Of a DNA stretch of 64,000 nt, positions 49,347-58,878 are shown in pieces. Numbering within the stretch: position 1 is the stretch's first letter; each line of letters starts with the position of its first letter. The position numbers were made by a program, and so were the translations under genes. The notes beneath the pieces are model-generated. The model was not told the origin of the DNA, did no database searches, and saw nothing but the letters and a program-made list of their open reading frames with translations. Origin of the DNA: Sandaracinaceae bacterium. Lineage in GTDB: Bacteria; Myxococcota_A; Polyangia; Polyangiales; Houyiibacteriaceae. Location: the NCBI GenBank assembly GCA_020633055.1, contig JACKEJ010000007.1, forward strand, positions 558,001-622,000, in the 5' to 3' direction.

Positions 49347-49378
49347 CGGCCCCCGCGAGACGACGCTCACGAGGGCCG
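49347..49378. terminator. Hairpin between the convergent patatin and sucD genes
   Basis: Arms 49347-49359 and 49366-49378 pair at 11 of 13 positions with a 6-nt loop. It could end transcription from both sides; no T-run follows. Confidence 0.5.
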
Positions 49379-49396
49379 CTGCAACCGTTCCCGCGA

Positions 49397-50269
<873 letters not shown>

Positions 50270-50272
50270 CGT

Positions 50273-51454
50273 TCACGCGCCCTTTGCCAGCTCGACGATC
50301 TTCTGGGCGCCCTCCGCCATGGTGTCGGCGGCGACGATCCGGAGACCTGAGTTATTGAGGATTTCCTTGCCCTGCTCCACGTTGGTGCCGGCCAAGCGCA
50401 CCACGAGCGGGACCTCGAGGCCGAGCTCCTTGCTGGCCGCGACCACGCCGTTGGCGATGACGTCGCAGCGCATGATGCCGCCGAAGATGTTCACGAAGAT
50501 GCCCTGCACGCTCTCGGACTGCAGGATGATCTTGAACGCCTTGGTGACCGACTCCTGGCTGGCTCCGCCGCCCACGTCGAGGAAGTTCGCGGGCTCGCCG
50601 CCGAAGTGCTTGATGGTGTCCATGGTGGACATCGCGAGGCCGGCGCCGTTGACCAGGCAGCCGATGTTGCCATCCAGCTGGATGTAGCTGAGACCTGCCT
50701 CGGCGGCCTCGGTCTCGGTCGGGGCCTCCTCGGAGAGGTCGCGCACGGACTCCCAGTACGCCTTGTGGCGGAACTCGGCGTTGCCGTCGAAGTTCACCTT
50801 GGCGTCCAGCGCCAGCACCTGCTCGTCCTGCGTGAGGATGAGCGGGTTGATCTCGGCGATGGAGCAGTCCTCGGCCACGAACAGCTTGGCCAGGTTGATC
50901 ATCAGCTTGTGGAAGTTCTTCTGCTCGGTCTTGGTCAGGCCGAGGGCGAAGGCGAGCTTGCGGACCTGGTAGTCCTGCAGGCCAGCGTCGGCGTGGAAGT
51001 ACGCCATGTGGATCTTCTCGGGGGTGTTGTGCGCCACCTCCTCGATGTCCATGCCGCCTTCGGTGGACGCCATGATGGCGATCTTCTTGGTCTCGCGGTC
51101 GACGACGAGCGCCAGGTAGAGCTCGCTCTTGATGGCGAGGCCCTGCTCGACGAGGAGGCGCTGCACCTTCTTGCCCTCGGGGCCCGTCTGGTGGGTCACC
51201 AGGACCTTGCCGAAGATGTCGTTCGCCGCGGCGGTGGCCGCCTCGACGCCCTTGCAGACCTTGACGCCGCCAGCCTTGCCGCGACCGCCCGCGTGGATCT
51301 GCGCCTTGACGACGACGACCTCACTGCCGGTGTCCGCGATCAACTTCTTGGCGGCCTCGACGGCCTCCTCCGGCGACATGCAGGGGATTCCCTGCGGCAC
51401 CGGGATGCCGTACTTTCGGTACAGCTCCTTCGCCTGATACTCGTGGATGTTCAT
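50273..51454 (-). CDS. sucC: Succinyl-CoA ligase, beta subunit
   Basis: The 393-residue beta subunit has an ATP-grasp fold: MNIHEYQAKELYRKYGIPVP at the start, VVKAQIHAGGRGKAGGVK near 47, ALDAKVNFDGNAEFR near 214, GNIGCLVNGAGLAMSTMD near 255, and FLDVGGGA near 281. The gene has no strong Shine-Dalgarno sequence. Its leader carries a 12-bp tandem repeat and a palindrome like the one in the nitronate-monooxygenase-like promoter, listed separately. Confidence 0.98.
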   Translation of the reverse strand: MNIHEYQAKELYRKYGIPVPQGIPCMSPEEAVEAAKKLIADTGSEVVVVKAQIHAGGRGKAGGVKVCKGVEAATAAANDIFGKVLVTHQTGPEGKKVQRLLVEQGLAIKSELYLALVVDRETKKIAIMASTEGGMDIEEVAHNTPEKIHMAYFHADAGLQDYQVRKLAFALGLTKTEQKNFHKLMINLAKLFVAEDCSIAEINPLILTQDEQVLALDAKVNFDGNAEFRHKAYWESVRDLSEEAPTETEAAEAGLSYIQLDGNIGCLVNGAGLAMSTMDTIKHFGGEPANFLDVGGGASQESVTKAFKIILQSESVQGIFVNIFGGIMRCDVIANGVVAASKELGLEVPLVVRLAGTNVEQGKEILNNSGLRIVAADTMAEGAQKIVELAKGA

Positions 51455-51510
51455 TCGCTCTGACTTTCAGGTTGGACGCCGGGGGCGCCGTAATCTGGGC
51501 TGGGGGACCG

Positions 51511-51558
51511 CCAGGTGGGCAGCCAAGTGGACAACCTAGTGGAGAACCAGTTGGCTCC
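51511..51558. repeat. Four imperfect 12-bp tandem repeats in the sucC leader
   Basis: Units CCAGGTGGGCAG, CCAAGTGGACAA, CCTAGTGGAGAA and CCAGTTGGCTCC follow each other without gaps, 57-104 bp upstream of the sucC ATG. The second and third are the most alike. Confidence 0.65.
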
Positions 51559-51565
51559 CGCACAT

Positions 51566-51579
51566 TGGAACACGTTCTA
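51566..51579. promoter_or_regulatory. TetR/KstR-like operator upstream of sucCD
   Basis: TGGAACACGTTCTA fits TNNAACNNGTTNNA and differs by one base from the operator core at 38451-38464. It lies about 112 bp upstream of the sucC start. Confidence 0.5.
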
Positions 51580-51951
51580 CTCGCGCGCCAGCGCGGGCGG
51601 GGGAGCATATCACCCTTTTGGGCCGGTGGAACGCGACGATGCGGCGTGTGTCGCACCCCGGGCACGAAGACACCCAGTGGATACGTTCCGGACATGCGTC
51701 GGACATGACGCAGCAATGACGCACCGCGTAATCCGTTGCGCGTCAATTGCGTAACACGCTGTCCACTTTTGTCTGTGGTTTGTCTACATGAGGGGTCGTG
51801 ACACACATTTCGGCCATGCAGGCGGCGTCTCGGACGCCCACCGAAAGCACGAGTCATTTCGAGTGGAGCTCGACGATACCCGTGCTGGCACGCCGCATGG
51901 AACACCGCTGAATTCCTCGCGTTTTCCGTGTGTCACGTTTCGCGCTATCGC

Positions 51952-51981
51952 TTGTGTCACACTTTTGCAACGACATGTAAT
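51952..51981 (+). promoter_or_regulatory. Candidate promoter for the 82-residue protein gene
   Basis: TTGTGT (51952-51957) and TGTAAT (51976-51981), 18 bp apart. A GTGTCAC repeat overlaps the -35. Leader would be about 100 nt. Confidence 0.3.
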
Positions 51982-52087
51982 CACTTCCGAATTATGTATC
52001 ACACGGCTTGCGCGACGGATTGGCACGACCCATGCTTTGGCTACGAACGCGGCGCACTTTCGCCGCCACCCAATCGGAGGGCCCGAC

Positions 52088-52336
52088 ATGACCCACACGA
52101 TGTACCTCAACCAACACGGCATCCCCAATCGCAGCTTCATCGACATCGCCACGCGCGTCGTGCCCGACACCCAGGTCGGTTGCTGGACGCGTGAGCCGGT
52201 CGCTGCACCGGCCCCTGTGGCCCCGTCGTTCCCCGCGGATGACGCATGGCGTCAGGCCGAGACCAAGGACCTCTTGGTCACAGCCGCGCTGACCGTCTCC
52301 CTCTTCGCTGGTGCTCTCACCGCCATCATCCTCTGA
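52088..52336 (+). CDS. Small protein with C-terminal membrane anchor, unknown function
   Basis: Codes for 82 residues from the ATG at 52088, with a strong GGAGG 7 nt upstream. The soluble part (MTHTMYLNQHGIPNRSFIDI...) has no recognised motif; the C-terminal 23 residues (KDLLVTAALTVSLFAGALTA) form a membrane helix that ends at the terminus, as in tail-anchored proteins. A good Rho-independent terminator follows 50 bp later, so it is a single-gene transcript. The clean signals on both sides argue that this short gene is real. Confidence 0.72.
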   Translation: MTHTMYLNQHGIPNRSFIDIATRVVPDTQVGCWTREPVAAPAPVAPSFPADDAWRQAETKDLLVTAALTVSLFAGALTAIIL

Positions 52337-52385
52337 GCCACGAGCCGTCGCTGCTCCATCCATCCCGCAGCGACCCTCCGCGCTC

Positions 52386-52423
52386 GACCCCACCTGGCAC
52401 TACCCGGCCGGGTGGGGTCTTCT
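52386..52423 (+). terminator. Rho-independent terminator after the small membrane protein gene
   Basis: GACCCCACC (52386-52394) pairs with GGTGGGGTC (52411-52419), and is followed by TTCTAATTT. The loop itself contains CCCGGCCGGG. Confidence 0.75.
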
Positions 52424-52485
52424 AATTTCTGCTCGGCGAGCTGATTCTCCCCCAAGCTCGGTCCTGCTTGGGGTTCCCTCTGCTC

Positions 52486-53214
52486 ATGCTCTCCGCGCGC
52501 GGCGCCCGCTGTCTCCGCGCATGCCTCGGCGTCTCGCTGGTGGCGTGGTGCGCCGTGCCCACGCACGCAGACAGCCAGGCTCCCGCCGACCTCAGGGCGG
52601 CCCATCAGCTAGCCGTGCGCTCCACCGTGGTGGTCAGCTCCCCCATCGGCGAAGGCGCGGGTTGGGTGACCGAGCTGGACGGCGTGCGCGTGGTCATCAC
52701 CAACCGCCACGTCGTGCAGGAGATCCACCGCGTGGACGTCATCTACGCGGACGGCGTCGAGGCGGGGGGGCTGGTGGTGCATCGCAGCAGCACCTTGGAC
52801 CTGGCCATCGTGGTGCCCGGGACCGACATCCACGTGCCGCCTCTGCCAGTGGCGCGACGGCCCCTGATGCGGGGCGAGCGCGTGGTGCTGGCGGGACATC
52901 CAGGCGGGATGCGCTTCATCACGAGCGAGGGCGTCGTGGCGGGAGCCGCACACGGGCTGGTGGAGACCGATAGAGCGTGCGGCGTGAACGCGAACTGTGC
53001 CGTGATCGACGCCGAGACGCACTTCGGGAACAGCGGCGGTCCGGTGGTGGACGCTCAGGGCAACTGCCTGGGCATGGTGTGGGGCGGCATGACGAACACC
53101 TCGTTCACGCTGGCCGTGCAGGCGGAGTCCATGGCCCGCGAGCTGGCCACCGTGGCGGAGCGCATCCACGCCTACAGGCAGCGACTACGCGCGCATGGCC
53201 GCAGGCGCCCCTGA
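52486..53214 (+). CDS. Exported trypsin-like serine protease (HtrA-type catalytic domain, no PDZ)
   Basis: A 242-residue protein with a signal peptide (to about residue 29, ...PTHADS). The chymotrypsin fold carries the triad His in TNRHVV near 74, Asp in STLDLAIV near 105 and Ser in GNSGGPV near 183. There is no PDZ domain, unlike DegP. A Cys pair (RACGVNANCAV) is near the active site. The ATG at 52486 is used; an in-frame TTG six codons upstream is also possible. Convergent with rtcR, 8 bp apart. Confidence 0.85.
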   Translation: MLSARGARCLRACLGVSLVAWCAVPTHADSQAPADLRAAHQLAVRSTVVVSSPIGEGAGWVTELDGVRVVITNRHVVQEIHRVDVIYADGVEAGGLVVHRSSTLDLAIVVPGTDIHVPPLPVARRPLMRGERVVLAGHPGGMRFITSEGVVAGAAHGLVETDRACGVNANCAVIDAETHFGNSGGPVVDAQGNCLGMVWGGMTNTSFTLAVQAESMARELATVAERIHAYRQRLRAHGRRRP

Positions 53215-53222
53215 GACAGGCG

Positions 53223-54839
53223 TCATCCCGCGAGCTGATCCCACGCCAGGTCGAAGCGGGCCAGGTACTTCCGCAGCCTGTCCGCGTCGTTGCTCGACTT
53301 CTTCCGTGTGCGCGAGACCGCGAACAACCGGCGCCCTGCCTCGGAGAGCGAGCTCGATGCGCGGCACACGCGAACGACCTCGGCGAGCTGTACGGCGTCG
53401 AAGGGGTCGAGCTCCGCCAGCTGATCCTGCGTCAGCACGGCGGACAGGACGGCGTCATTGTCGCTCGCAGCGCCCGGGCGGCGCCACGAGCGCTCGAGGC
53501 GGTCGAGCTCGTCGTCCACTTGGGGGACCCCGACGCGCCCCGCGGGTGCGAGCGTGCTCATGCGCAGGACCGCCGCGTTGAGGTCACGGAAGTTGCCGCG
53601 CCACGAGGCGCGGGGGGACCGCGCGAACTGGAGGAACCGCTCCCGCGCCTCGGCGTTGATGGTGACGTGCGTGCCCAGTCGCTGCCCAGCCCGGCCCAGC
53701 TCGTAGTCCAGGTTGGGCTCGATGTCCTCGCGCCGCTCGGCCAGGCCCGGGAGTTCGAACGACCACAGCTGGATGCGGGCCAGCAGGTCTTCTCGGAAGC
53801 GCCCCTCCGCGACAGCGCGGCCAAGGTCCTGGTTGGTGCCCGCGATGAGCTCGAACTCGGAGCGCACCTCCCTGTCCGTTCCCACGGGCAGGAAGCGCTT
53901 CTCTTCGATGGCGCGCAGGAGCATCGCCTGCTCGTCGAGCCCGAGCTCTCCGATCTCGTCGAGGAACAGCATGCCCCCGTCCGCAGCGCGCAAGAGCCCC
54001 TTGCGCTCCGACGCCGCGCCAGTGAACGCCCCCTTCACGTGGCCGAAGAGCGCGCTCATGGCCCCGTCACCACGTAGCGTGGCGCAGTTCACCTCGACCA
54101 GGGGCCCCTTCAGCAAGCCACGCGAGCGCCGGAGAGCGTAGATGCGCGCAGCGAGCTGCGACTTCCCCGCCCCGGTCGGACCCATCAGCAGGATGGGCTC
54201 GCGCGAGCGCAGGGCGACGCGCTCGATGCCCTCGATGAGCTGGTTGAACGCGGCATTGCGGGTGTCGATACCCGACTTGAGAAAGTCGAGGCTCTCGGCG
54301 CGCTCCTCGCCGAAGCGCTTGGCCAGACCGTCGTAGCGAGACAGGTCGAGATCGATCACGCGGTACGTGCCCTTCACGTCCGTCGTGCGGTCCGCCCGCT
54401 CGTTCGGGGCGGTGCGACTGGGCGAGGTCTGCACCAGCTTGGCAGGGAAGTGCCGCGACTCGGTGAGCAGGAACCAGCAGATCTGCATCACGTGCGTGCC
54501 CGTCGTGATGTGCACCAGGTAGTCCTCCCGGTCCTGGTCGAAGCGATAGCCGCGCGCGAGCTGGTGCAGCCCCGCGAACACCTCCTCGAAGTCCCACGGG
54601 TCGCGGAAGTCGAGCACGCGTAGGCGCACGTCCGTCTCTGGGGAGACCTGCACGATGTCGTGCGCCACGCTGGTCGCCCCGGCGGTGCTGCGCCGGTCGT
54701 GGAGCAGCTCGAAGCGATCGACGAGGAGGTCCTCGTGCTGACACAGCCCCACGCTCGGACGCCACTTCTGCCAGCGCTTGTCGCCGCGCCCCACCGCGTC
54801 CAGGGTCGCCCCGTAGTACCCGAACACCACTCGCTTCAT
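53223..54839 (-). CDS. rtcR: Sigma-54-dependent regulator of RNA repair
   Basis: Activates rtcBA with sigma-54 RNA polymerase. The 538-residue protein has the N-terminal RtcR domain (1-180; CARF-like, thought to sense RNA ends), opening MKRVVFGYYGATLDAVG. The AAA+ domain has Walker A GPTGAGKS (220-227), the sigma-54 contact loop GAFTGA (270-275), Walker B MLFLDE (290-295) and an Arg-finger region. A C-terminal helix-turn-helix (SLSEAGRRLFAVSRTRKKSS) binds DNA. In E. coli it is next to rtcBA and divergent; here two genes lie between. Start at 54839 is chosen over a longer frame because MKRVVFGYYG is the usual family start. Confidence 0.95.
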   Translation of the reverse strand: MKRVVFGYYGATLDAVGRGDKRWQKWRPSVGLCQHEDLLVDRFELLHDRRSTAGATSVAHDIVQVSPETDVRLRVLDFRDPWDFEEVFAGLHQLARGYRFDQDREDYLVHITTGTHVMQICWFLLTESRHFPAKLVQTSPSRTAPNERADRTTDVKGTYRVIDLDLSRYDGLAKRFGEERAESLDFLKSGIDTRNAAFNQLIEGIERVALRSREPILLMGPTGAGKSQLAARIYALRRSRGLLKGPLVEVNCATLRGDGAMSALFGHVKGAFTGAASERKGLLRAADGGMLFLDEIGELGLDEQAMLLRAIEEKRFLPVGTDREVRSEFELIAGTNQDLGRAVAEGRFREDLLARIQLWSFELPGLAERREDIEPNLDYELGRAGQRLGTHVTINAEARERFLQFARSPRASWRGNFRDLNAAVLRMSTLAPAGRVGVPQVDDELDRLERSWRRPGAASDNDAVLSAVLTQDQLAELDPFDAVQLAEVVRVCRASSSLSEAGRRLFAVSRTRKKSSNDADRLRKYLARFDLAWDQLAG

Positions 54840-54918
54840 GCTGCGGACCGTAGCACCGCGCGGGGGGTGGAGGTTGTCCACCGACGCGGCCCATGACCCC
54901 CGCCGGGTGACGCCTCGG

Positions 54919-55974
54919 CTAGGGAGCGGGGATGAGGGCGCCGCGTACCATGCGCAGCCGGCGACCGTTCACGAGGATCACGTTCCCCTCCACGGTGGCC
55001 CCGCTCACGTTCGGGTCCCGCAGCTCGGGCGCGTCGGGCCCCCACGCCGCCATCCCACCATCCTCGAACGCGTCGACCAACGCGAGGACGAGCTCACCGC
55101 GCGGGGTCAGCAGGTAGTGCGTGGACGACGCGTCAGAGCAGCGCTCGTCCTCGCCGTACTCAGGGTCGTCGCCGCCGCACGTGTAGCTGACGGTGCTGTT
55201 GGTCACGATGCGCAGGAGGCGGGCGCGACCCGTCCCCACCCACGCCGCGCTCTCGATGAGCTCGTCCGGGTTCGGCAGGCGGCACTCGATCCCGGTGGTG
55301 CGACCGCCCTGCGTCGTCAGGATCATCAGGTAGCCTTCGTCGATGATGGCCACGGTCGCGTCGTCTGGCCGCCGTGACATGTAGCGAGGCGCGCTGGCCG
55401 GGTCCGGCATGTCTTCCGTCGTCATCGGTGTGCAGAACGGATGGGCGCGCGCGTAAGTCCGCGCGCAGGCGCGCAGAGGTGCGCTGTCCTTGAAGCGGAG
55501 CAGCGCCTGCGGCGAGTAGCGTGAGGTGAGCGCCATGCAGCCCGCGGGCGACGACACGAGGCGGGTGGCCACGTCCACGAGTCGCTGCTCCACCACGCGC
55601 CGACGCGTGGCGTTGGGCGTGGTCAGCGCCTCGCCCAAGAGCCGGTACGCGTTGCGCAGGTCGCCCTGCTCCTCGTAGACGCGCGCGCGGTTGAAGCGGC
55701 AAGCCGAGAGGGTGGCGGGGTCGAGCGCGGGATCCTGGCGCGCCCGCGTGAGCAGCTCGTCGAGGCGGGTCGCGGCCTGGTCCAGTCGCCCGAGCCGTCG
55801 CTCGACCTCGCCCAACGAGCAGCCGGTCGAGATGGTGGGTGTCGCCTGATATTCGGCGAGCAGGCGCGCGTGCGCCGCCTCGTCCTCGGACTGAGCGCCC
55901 GCTGCGGGCGCACGCGCAATCACCACCATGAACAGCGACAGCAACAGAGCGAGCAACGACCGGAGTGGCGCCAT
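54919..55974 (-). CDS. Exported protein with TPR-like helices and beta-rich C-terminus, unknown
   Basis: A 351-residue protein with a signal peptide (APLRSLLALLLSLFMVVIA, cleaved after ...AGAQ). Residues 30-140 contain helix pairs that look like TPRs (LGEVERRLGRLDQAATRLDELL, ARVYEEQGDLRNAYRLLGEAL). The C-terminal part (170-351) is beta-rich with several Cys and no recognised family. It lies between rtcR and the GGDEF gene on the same strand as rtcR, 79 bp from it. A role in RNA repair is not indicated by its sequence. Confidence 0.7.
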   Translation of the reverse strand: MAPLRSLLALLLSLFMVVIARAPAAGAQSEDEAAHARLLAEYQATPTISTGCSLGEVERRLGRLDQAATRLDELLTRARQDPALDPATLSACRFNRARVYEEQGDLRNAYRLLGEALTTPNATRRRVVEQRLVDVATRLVSSPAGCMALTSRYSPQALLRFKDSAPLRACARTYARAHPFCTPMTTEDMPDPASAPRYMSRRPDDATVAIIDEGYLMILTTQGGRTTGIECRLPNPDELIESAAWVGTGRARLLRIVTNSTVSYTCGGDDPEYGEDERCSDASSTHYLLTPRGELVLALVDAFEDGGMAAWGPDAPELRDPNVSGATVEGNVILVNGRRLRMVRGALIPAP

Positions 55975-56101
55975 GGCGCCATCATACGCTGCCCGCGCCC
56001 GGCGCGTTCCCCTGGTGAACGTCCCTCGCCGCATTCCGGCTGCCTCGGTGATGGCGCCGCGTTCGTCGGCTCCCGCTCCGTGACCGAGCGACTAACAGGC
56101 C

Positions 56102-57358
56102 CTAGGTGCCGACCTCGAGCCGGTCGCGCCCCCCCTCCTTGGCCCGGTAGAGGGCCTGGTCCGCCCTCGCAAACGTGCGGTCCGGATGCTCGGGGCTGCG
56201 GTACGCGGTGATCCCCGCCGACGCCGTGACGTGCAACGCGCCCTCCCCGGCCGGGAAGCGGTGGGCAGCCAGCGCCCGCAGGATGCGCTCGACGATGGCG
56301 CGGGCGTCGTCGATGTCGGCCCCCACCAGCAGCACCGCGAACTCCTCGCCGCCCCAGCGACCGAAGAGGTCGGTCTCGCGCAGCTCGCGGCGCAGCACCT
56401 CGGCGACACCCTTCAAGACCTCGTCACCGATCAGGTGTCCGTGCGTGTCGTTGACCTGCTTGAAGAAGTCGATGTCGAGGATGGCGAACGAGAAGTCGCC
56501 TCCCTCGCGCTCGCAGCGCTTCTTCTCGAGGGCGATGGCCTCTGCCAGGTAGCGCCGGTTGTAGGCCCCCGTGAGCTCGTCACGCATCGCCATCTCGCGG
56601 ATGCGCTCGAGCGCCCGCTCGAGCTCCTCGTTGCGCTCTGCCAGCTCGAGGTGACGGGCACGCAGCCGCCCGCGCAGCTGGTTGACGTAGCCCGCCAGCG
56701 AGCTGAACTGCGCCATGGCCACGAGCACCGCGAACCACTGCAGCGAGTCCACCCGCGGCTGCAGCCCCTCAGGCTCGCGCCACACCATCACGCCGATCAC
56801 CGTCGAGTAGCCCAGCAGGATGAAGATGGTGAAGTAGATGAAGTCGCGCGTTCGGAAGCTGAACAAGCCGTACATGGTCACGGAGAGCGTCAGCACCAGG
56901 AACGCGCCGCGCGCAGGCCCCGCGTGGTAGGCGGCGTAGAGCATCGGCACGCTGGCCAGGCACAGCTGCAGCAGCGTGATGTTCGGGTCGCGGAAGCGCA
57001 GGTTCTGCCCCGTGCGCAGCAGCGCGAACAGGCCCAGGTTGATGGGCACGATCATGGCGACGACGCAGACGACCACGCGCACGCCGTAGAAGCCCAACAG
57101 CCACGCGCCCACGACCACGGCCAGCGCGAGACCGTAAGACACGAGGCCCGTCAGGAGGCGCTTCTCGCGCAGGCGTTGGGCCCCCGACACCGTCCGCGGG
57201 CGGGCGCTGACCCGGGTCGCCTCCCGCCCGACCGTGAGGTCGCCGTCGGTCACGACGCCGCCATCGAGCCGACTCCGGACACGTCGCGCACGCAGGGCCG
57301 CGGCGAACGAGCGTCGAATGGAGCGGGGGGGAGCGGGCTCATGCGCGGGAGGATACAC
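56102..57358 (-). CDS. Membrane diguanylate cyclase (GGDEF)
   Basis: Makes cyclic di-GMP. The 418-residue protein has a variable N-terminus (1-70), six membrane helices (about 72-225), a short coiled segment (LRARHLELAERNEELERALERI) and a GGDEF domain (245-415) with RDELTGAYNRRYL, DIDFFKQVNDTHGH, the active site GGEEF near 335 and ARADQALYRAKEGGRDR. GGEEF is a working variant. An I-site RxxD ahead of it (RETD) is seen. Starts at GTG 57358; there is no in-frame ATG nearby. Its start faces the rtcB gene across 288 bp. Confidence 0.9.
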   Translation of the reverse strand: MYPPAHEPAPPRSIRRSFAAALRARRVRSRLDGGVVTDGDLTVGREATRVSARPRTVSGAQRLREKRLLTGLVSYGLALAVVVGAWLLGFYGVRVVVCVVAMIVPINLGLFALLRTGQNLRFRDPNITLLQLCLASVPMLYAAYHAGPARGAFLVLTLSVTMYGLFSFRTRDFIYFTIFILLGYSTVIGVMVWREPEGLQPRVDSLQWFAVLVAMAQFSSLAGYVNQLRGRLRARHLELAERNEELERALERIREMAMRDELTGAYNRRYLAEAIALEKKRCEREGGDFSFAILDIDFFKQVNDTHGHLIGDEVLKGVAEVLRRELRETDLFGRWGGEEFAVLLVGADIDDARAIVERILRALAAHRFPAGEGALHVTASAGITAYRSPEHPDRTFARADQALYRAKEGGRDRLEVGT

Positions 57359-57530
57359 GCTCGCGGCCGCTGCGCGTGACGAGGTATCGGCGAGGTGCGG
57401 AGGACCTGAGGGGTGGTGTGCGGCACGCCGGTGGATGTCTGCGGCGTGGATACAGTAGCCGCGCGCATGGTCCTTCTCGACGCTCCCGAACGGGCTGCGT
57501 CCAGCAGCAATCTATCCACTCATATCACAT

Positions 57531-57576
57531 GTTATCCTCAGGGATTCGCCTGATCACGAATAACCGCGAAGATCAC
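57531..57576. promoter_or_regulatory. Candidate RtcR upstream binding region
   Basis: AT-rich island ahead of the sigma-54 promoter with imperfect dyad GTTAT...CAGG/CCTG...ATAAC (57531-57564) and the direct repeat GATCAC at 57552-57557 and 57571-57576. Its position 25-70 bp upstream of the -24 fits an activator site. Confidence 0.4.
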
Positions 57577-57600
57577 CGGGCAAATCAACAGCACGAGGAT

Positions 57601-57616
57601 TGGCACGCACAGTGCT
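57601..57616 (+). promoter_or_regulatory. Sigma-54 promoter of rtcBA
   Basis: TGGCAC-GCACA-GTGCT matches the consensus TGGCAC-N5-TTGCW at all but one position; the invariant GG (57602-57603) and GC (57614-57615) are 10 bp apart. Transcription would start near 57627, 20 nt before the rtcB ATG. Confidence 0.85.
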
Positions 57617-57646
57617 CTACGGGTGTGCATACGAAAGCGAGGCTCC

Positions 57647-58876
57647 ATGAACACCCTCCCGAACTACCAGGTCATGAATACCCCCGGCCGCCCCGTGAAG
57701 GCGTGGATCAACGGCGTCCCCATCGAGGACGCGGCGCGCACGCAGCTGGCAAACATCGCGAGCCTGCCCTTCATCCACAAGTGGGTGGCCGCCATGCCCG
57801 ACGTCCACCTCGGCAAGGGGGCCACGGTCGGGAGCGTCATCGCGACCCACAAGGCCATCGTCCCGGCCGCCGTCGGCGTGGACATCGGCTGTGGGATGAT
57901 GGCGGTGCAGACGACGCTGACCGCGTCGGACCTGCCCGAGACCCTGCGCGGGCTGCGCTCGGCCATCGAGAAGGTGGTCCCGCACGGACGCACGGGGCAC
58001 GGGGCGCGCGGCGACCGCGGCGCGTGGCACGACCCGCCGGCGGCGACCGAGGCGGCGTGGGCGCAGCTGCTGCCCGAGTACGAGCGGCTGTGTGAGAAGC
58101 ACAAGGCGCTGAAGCAGGCCAACCACGTGTCGCACCTCGGCACGCTCGGTACGGGGAACCACTTCATCGAGCTGTGCCTCGACGAAGCGCAGCGCGTGTG
58201 GGTGATGCTCCACAGCGGCTCGCGTGGCGTCGGGAACCGGATCGGGACGCACTTCATCGAGCTCGCAAAGCGCGAGATGGAGCGCTGGTTCATCTCGCTG
58301 CCCGACACGAACCTCGCCTACTTGAGCGAGGGCTCGCAGCACTTCGACGACTACGTGGCGGCCGTGTCGTGGGCGCAGGAGTTCGCGGCCAAGAACCGTG
58401 AGCTGATGATGCGCGCGGTGCTCGGCGCGCTGTCGGCCGACGGCGCGCTGCCCGAGTTCACGACGACGTCGATGGCGGTGAACTGCCACCACAACTACGT
58501 GGCGCGCGAGAAGCACTACGGCGAGAGCGTGCTGGTGACCCGCAAGGGCGCGGTGCGCGCGGGCGAGGGTGAGCTCGGCATCATCCCCGGCTCGATGGGG
58601 ACGCGCTCGTACATCGTCCGTGGCAAGGGCAACCCGGAGAGCTTCTGCAGCTGCAGCCACGGCGCGGGGCGCACGATGTCGCGCACCGCGGCGCGCAAGC
58701 GCTTCACGGTCGACGACCACGCGCGGGCGACCGAGGGCGTGGAGTGCCGCAAGGACGCCGAGGTGATCGACGAGATCCCGATGGCCTACAAGGACATTGA
58801 CGCCGTGATGGCAGCGCAACAGGACTTGGTCGACGTGGTGCACACGTTGAAGCAGGTGCTCTGCGTGAAGGGATAG
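57647..58876 (+). CDS. rtcB: RNA-splicing/repair ligase RtcB
   Basis: Joins RNA ends with 2',3'-cyclic or 3'-phosphate to 5'-OH ends using GTP and Mn. The 409-residue protein has PDVHLGKGATVG near 51, the metal Cys in GVDIGCGMMAV near 86, GTGNHFIELC near 165, HSGSRGVGN near 191, NCHHNY near 281 and the guanylylated His in CSCSHGAGRTMSR near 338. The start at 57647 agrees with the sigma-54 start site; the GTG at 57623 would lie upstream of it. An AGCGAGG precedes the start. rtcA follows 2 bp after the stop. Confidence 0.96.
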   Translation: MNTLPNYQVMNTPGRPVKAWINGVPIEDAARTQLANIASLPFIHKWVAAMPDVHLGKGATVGSVIATHKAIVPAAVGVDIGCGMMAVQTTLTASDLPETLRGLRSAIEKVVPHGRTGHGARGDRGAWHDPPAATEAAWAQLLPEYERLCEKHKALKQANHVSHLGTLGTGNHFIELCLDEAQRVWVMLHSGSRGVGNRIGTHFIELAKREMERWFISLPDTNLAYLSEGSQHFDDYVAAVSWAQEFAAKNRELMMRAVLGALSADGALPEFTTTSMAVNCHHNYVAREKHYGESVLVTRKGAVRAGEGELGIIPGSMGTRSYIVRGKGNPESFCSCSHGAGRTMSRTAARKRFTVDDHARATEGVECRKDAEVIDEIPMAYKDIDAVMAAQQDLVDVVHTLKQVLCVKG

Positions 58877-58878
58877 CC

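Larger units (their letters stand above)
51455..52087. other. Control region between sucC and a small membrane protein gene
   Basis: About 630 bp without a gene that I trust, lower in GC towards 51920-52010. It holds the sucC leader repeats (51511-51558), a TetR-like operator (51566-51579) and a candidate promoter for the plus-strand small gene. The direct repeat GTGTCAC occurs at 51930-51936 and 51954-51960. Confidence 0.55.

Noticed and set aside
51472..51708. Frame coding GQPS repeats upstream of sucC
   Set aside because: The repeats are explained by the 12-bp DNA array; no ribosome-binding site and the rest has no protein character.
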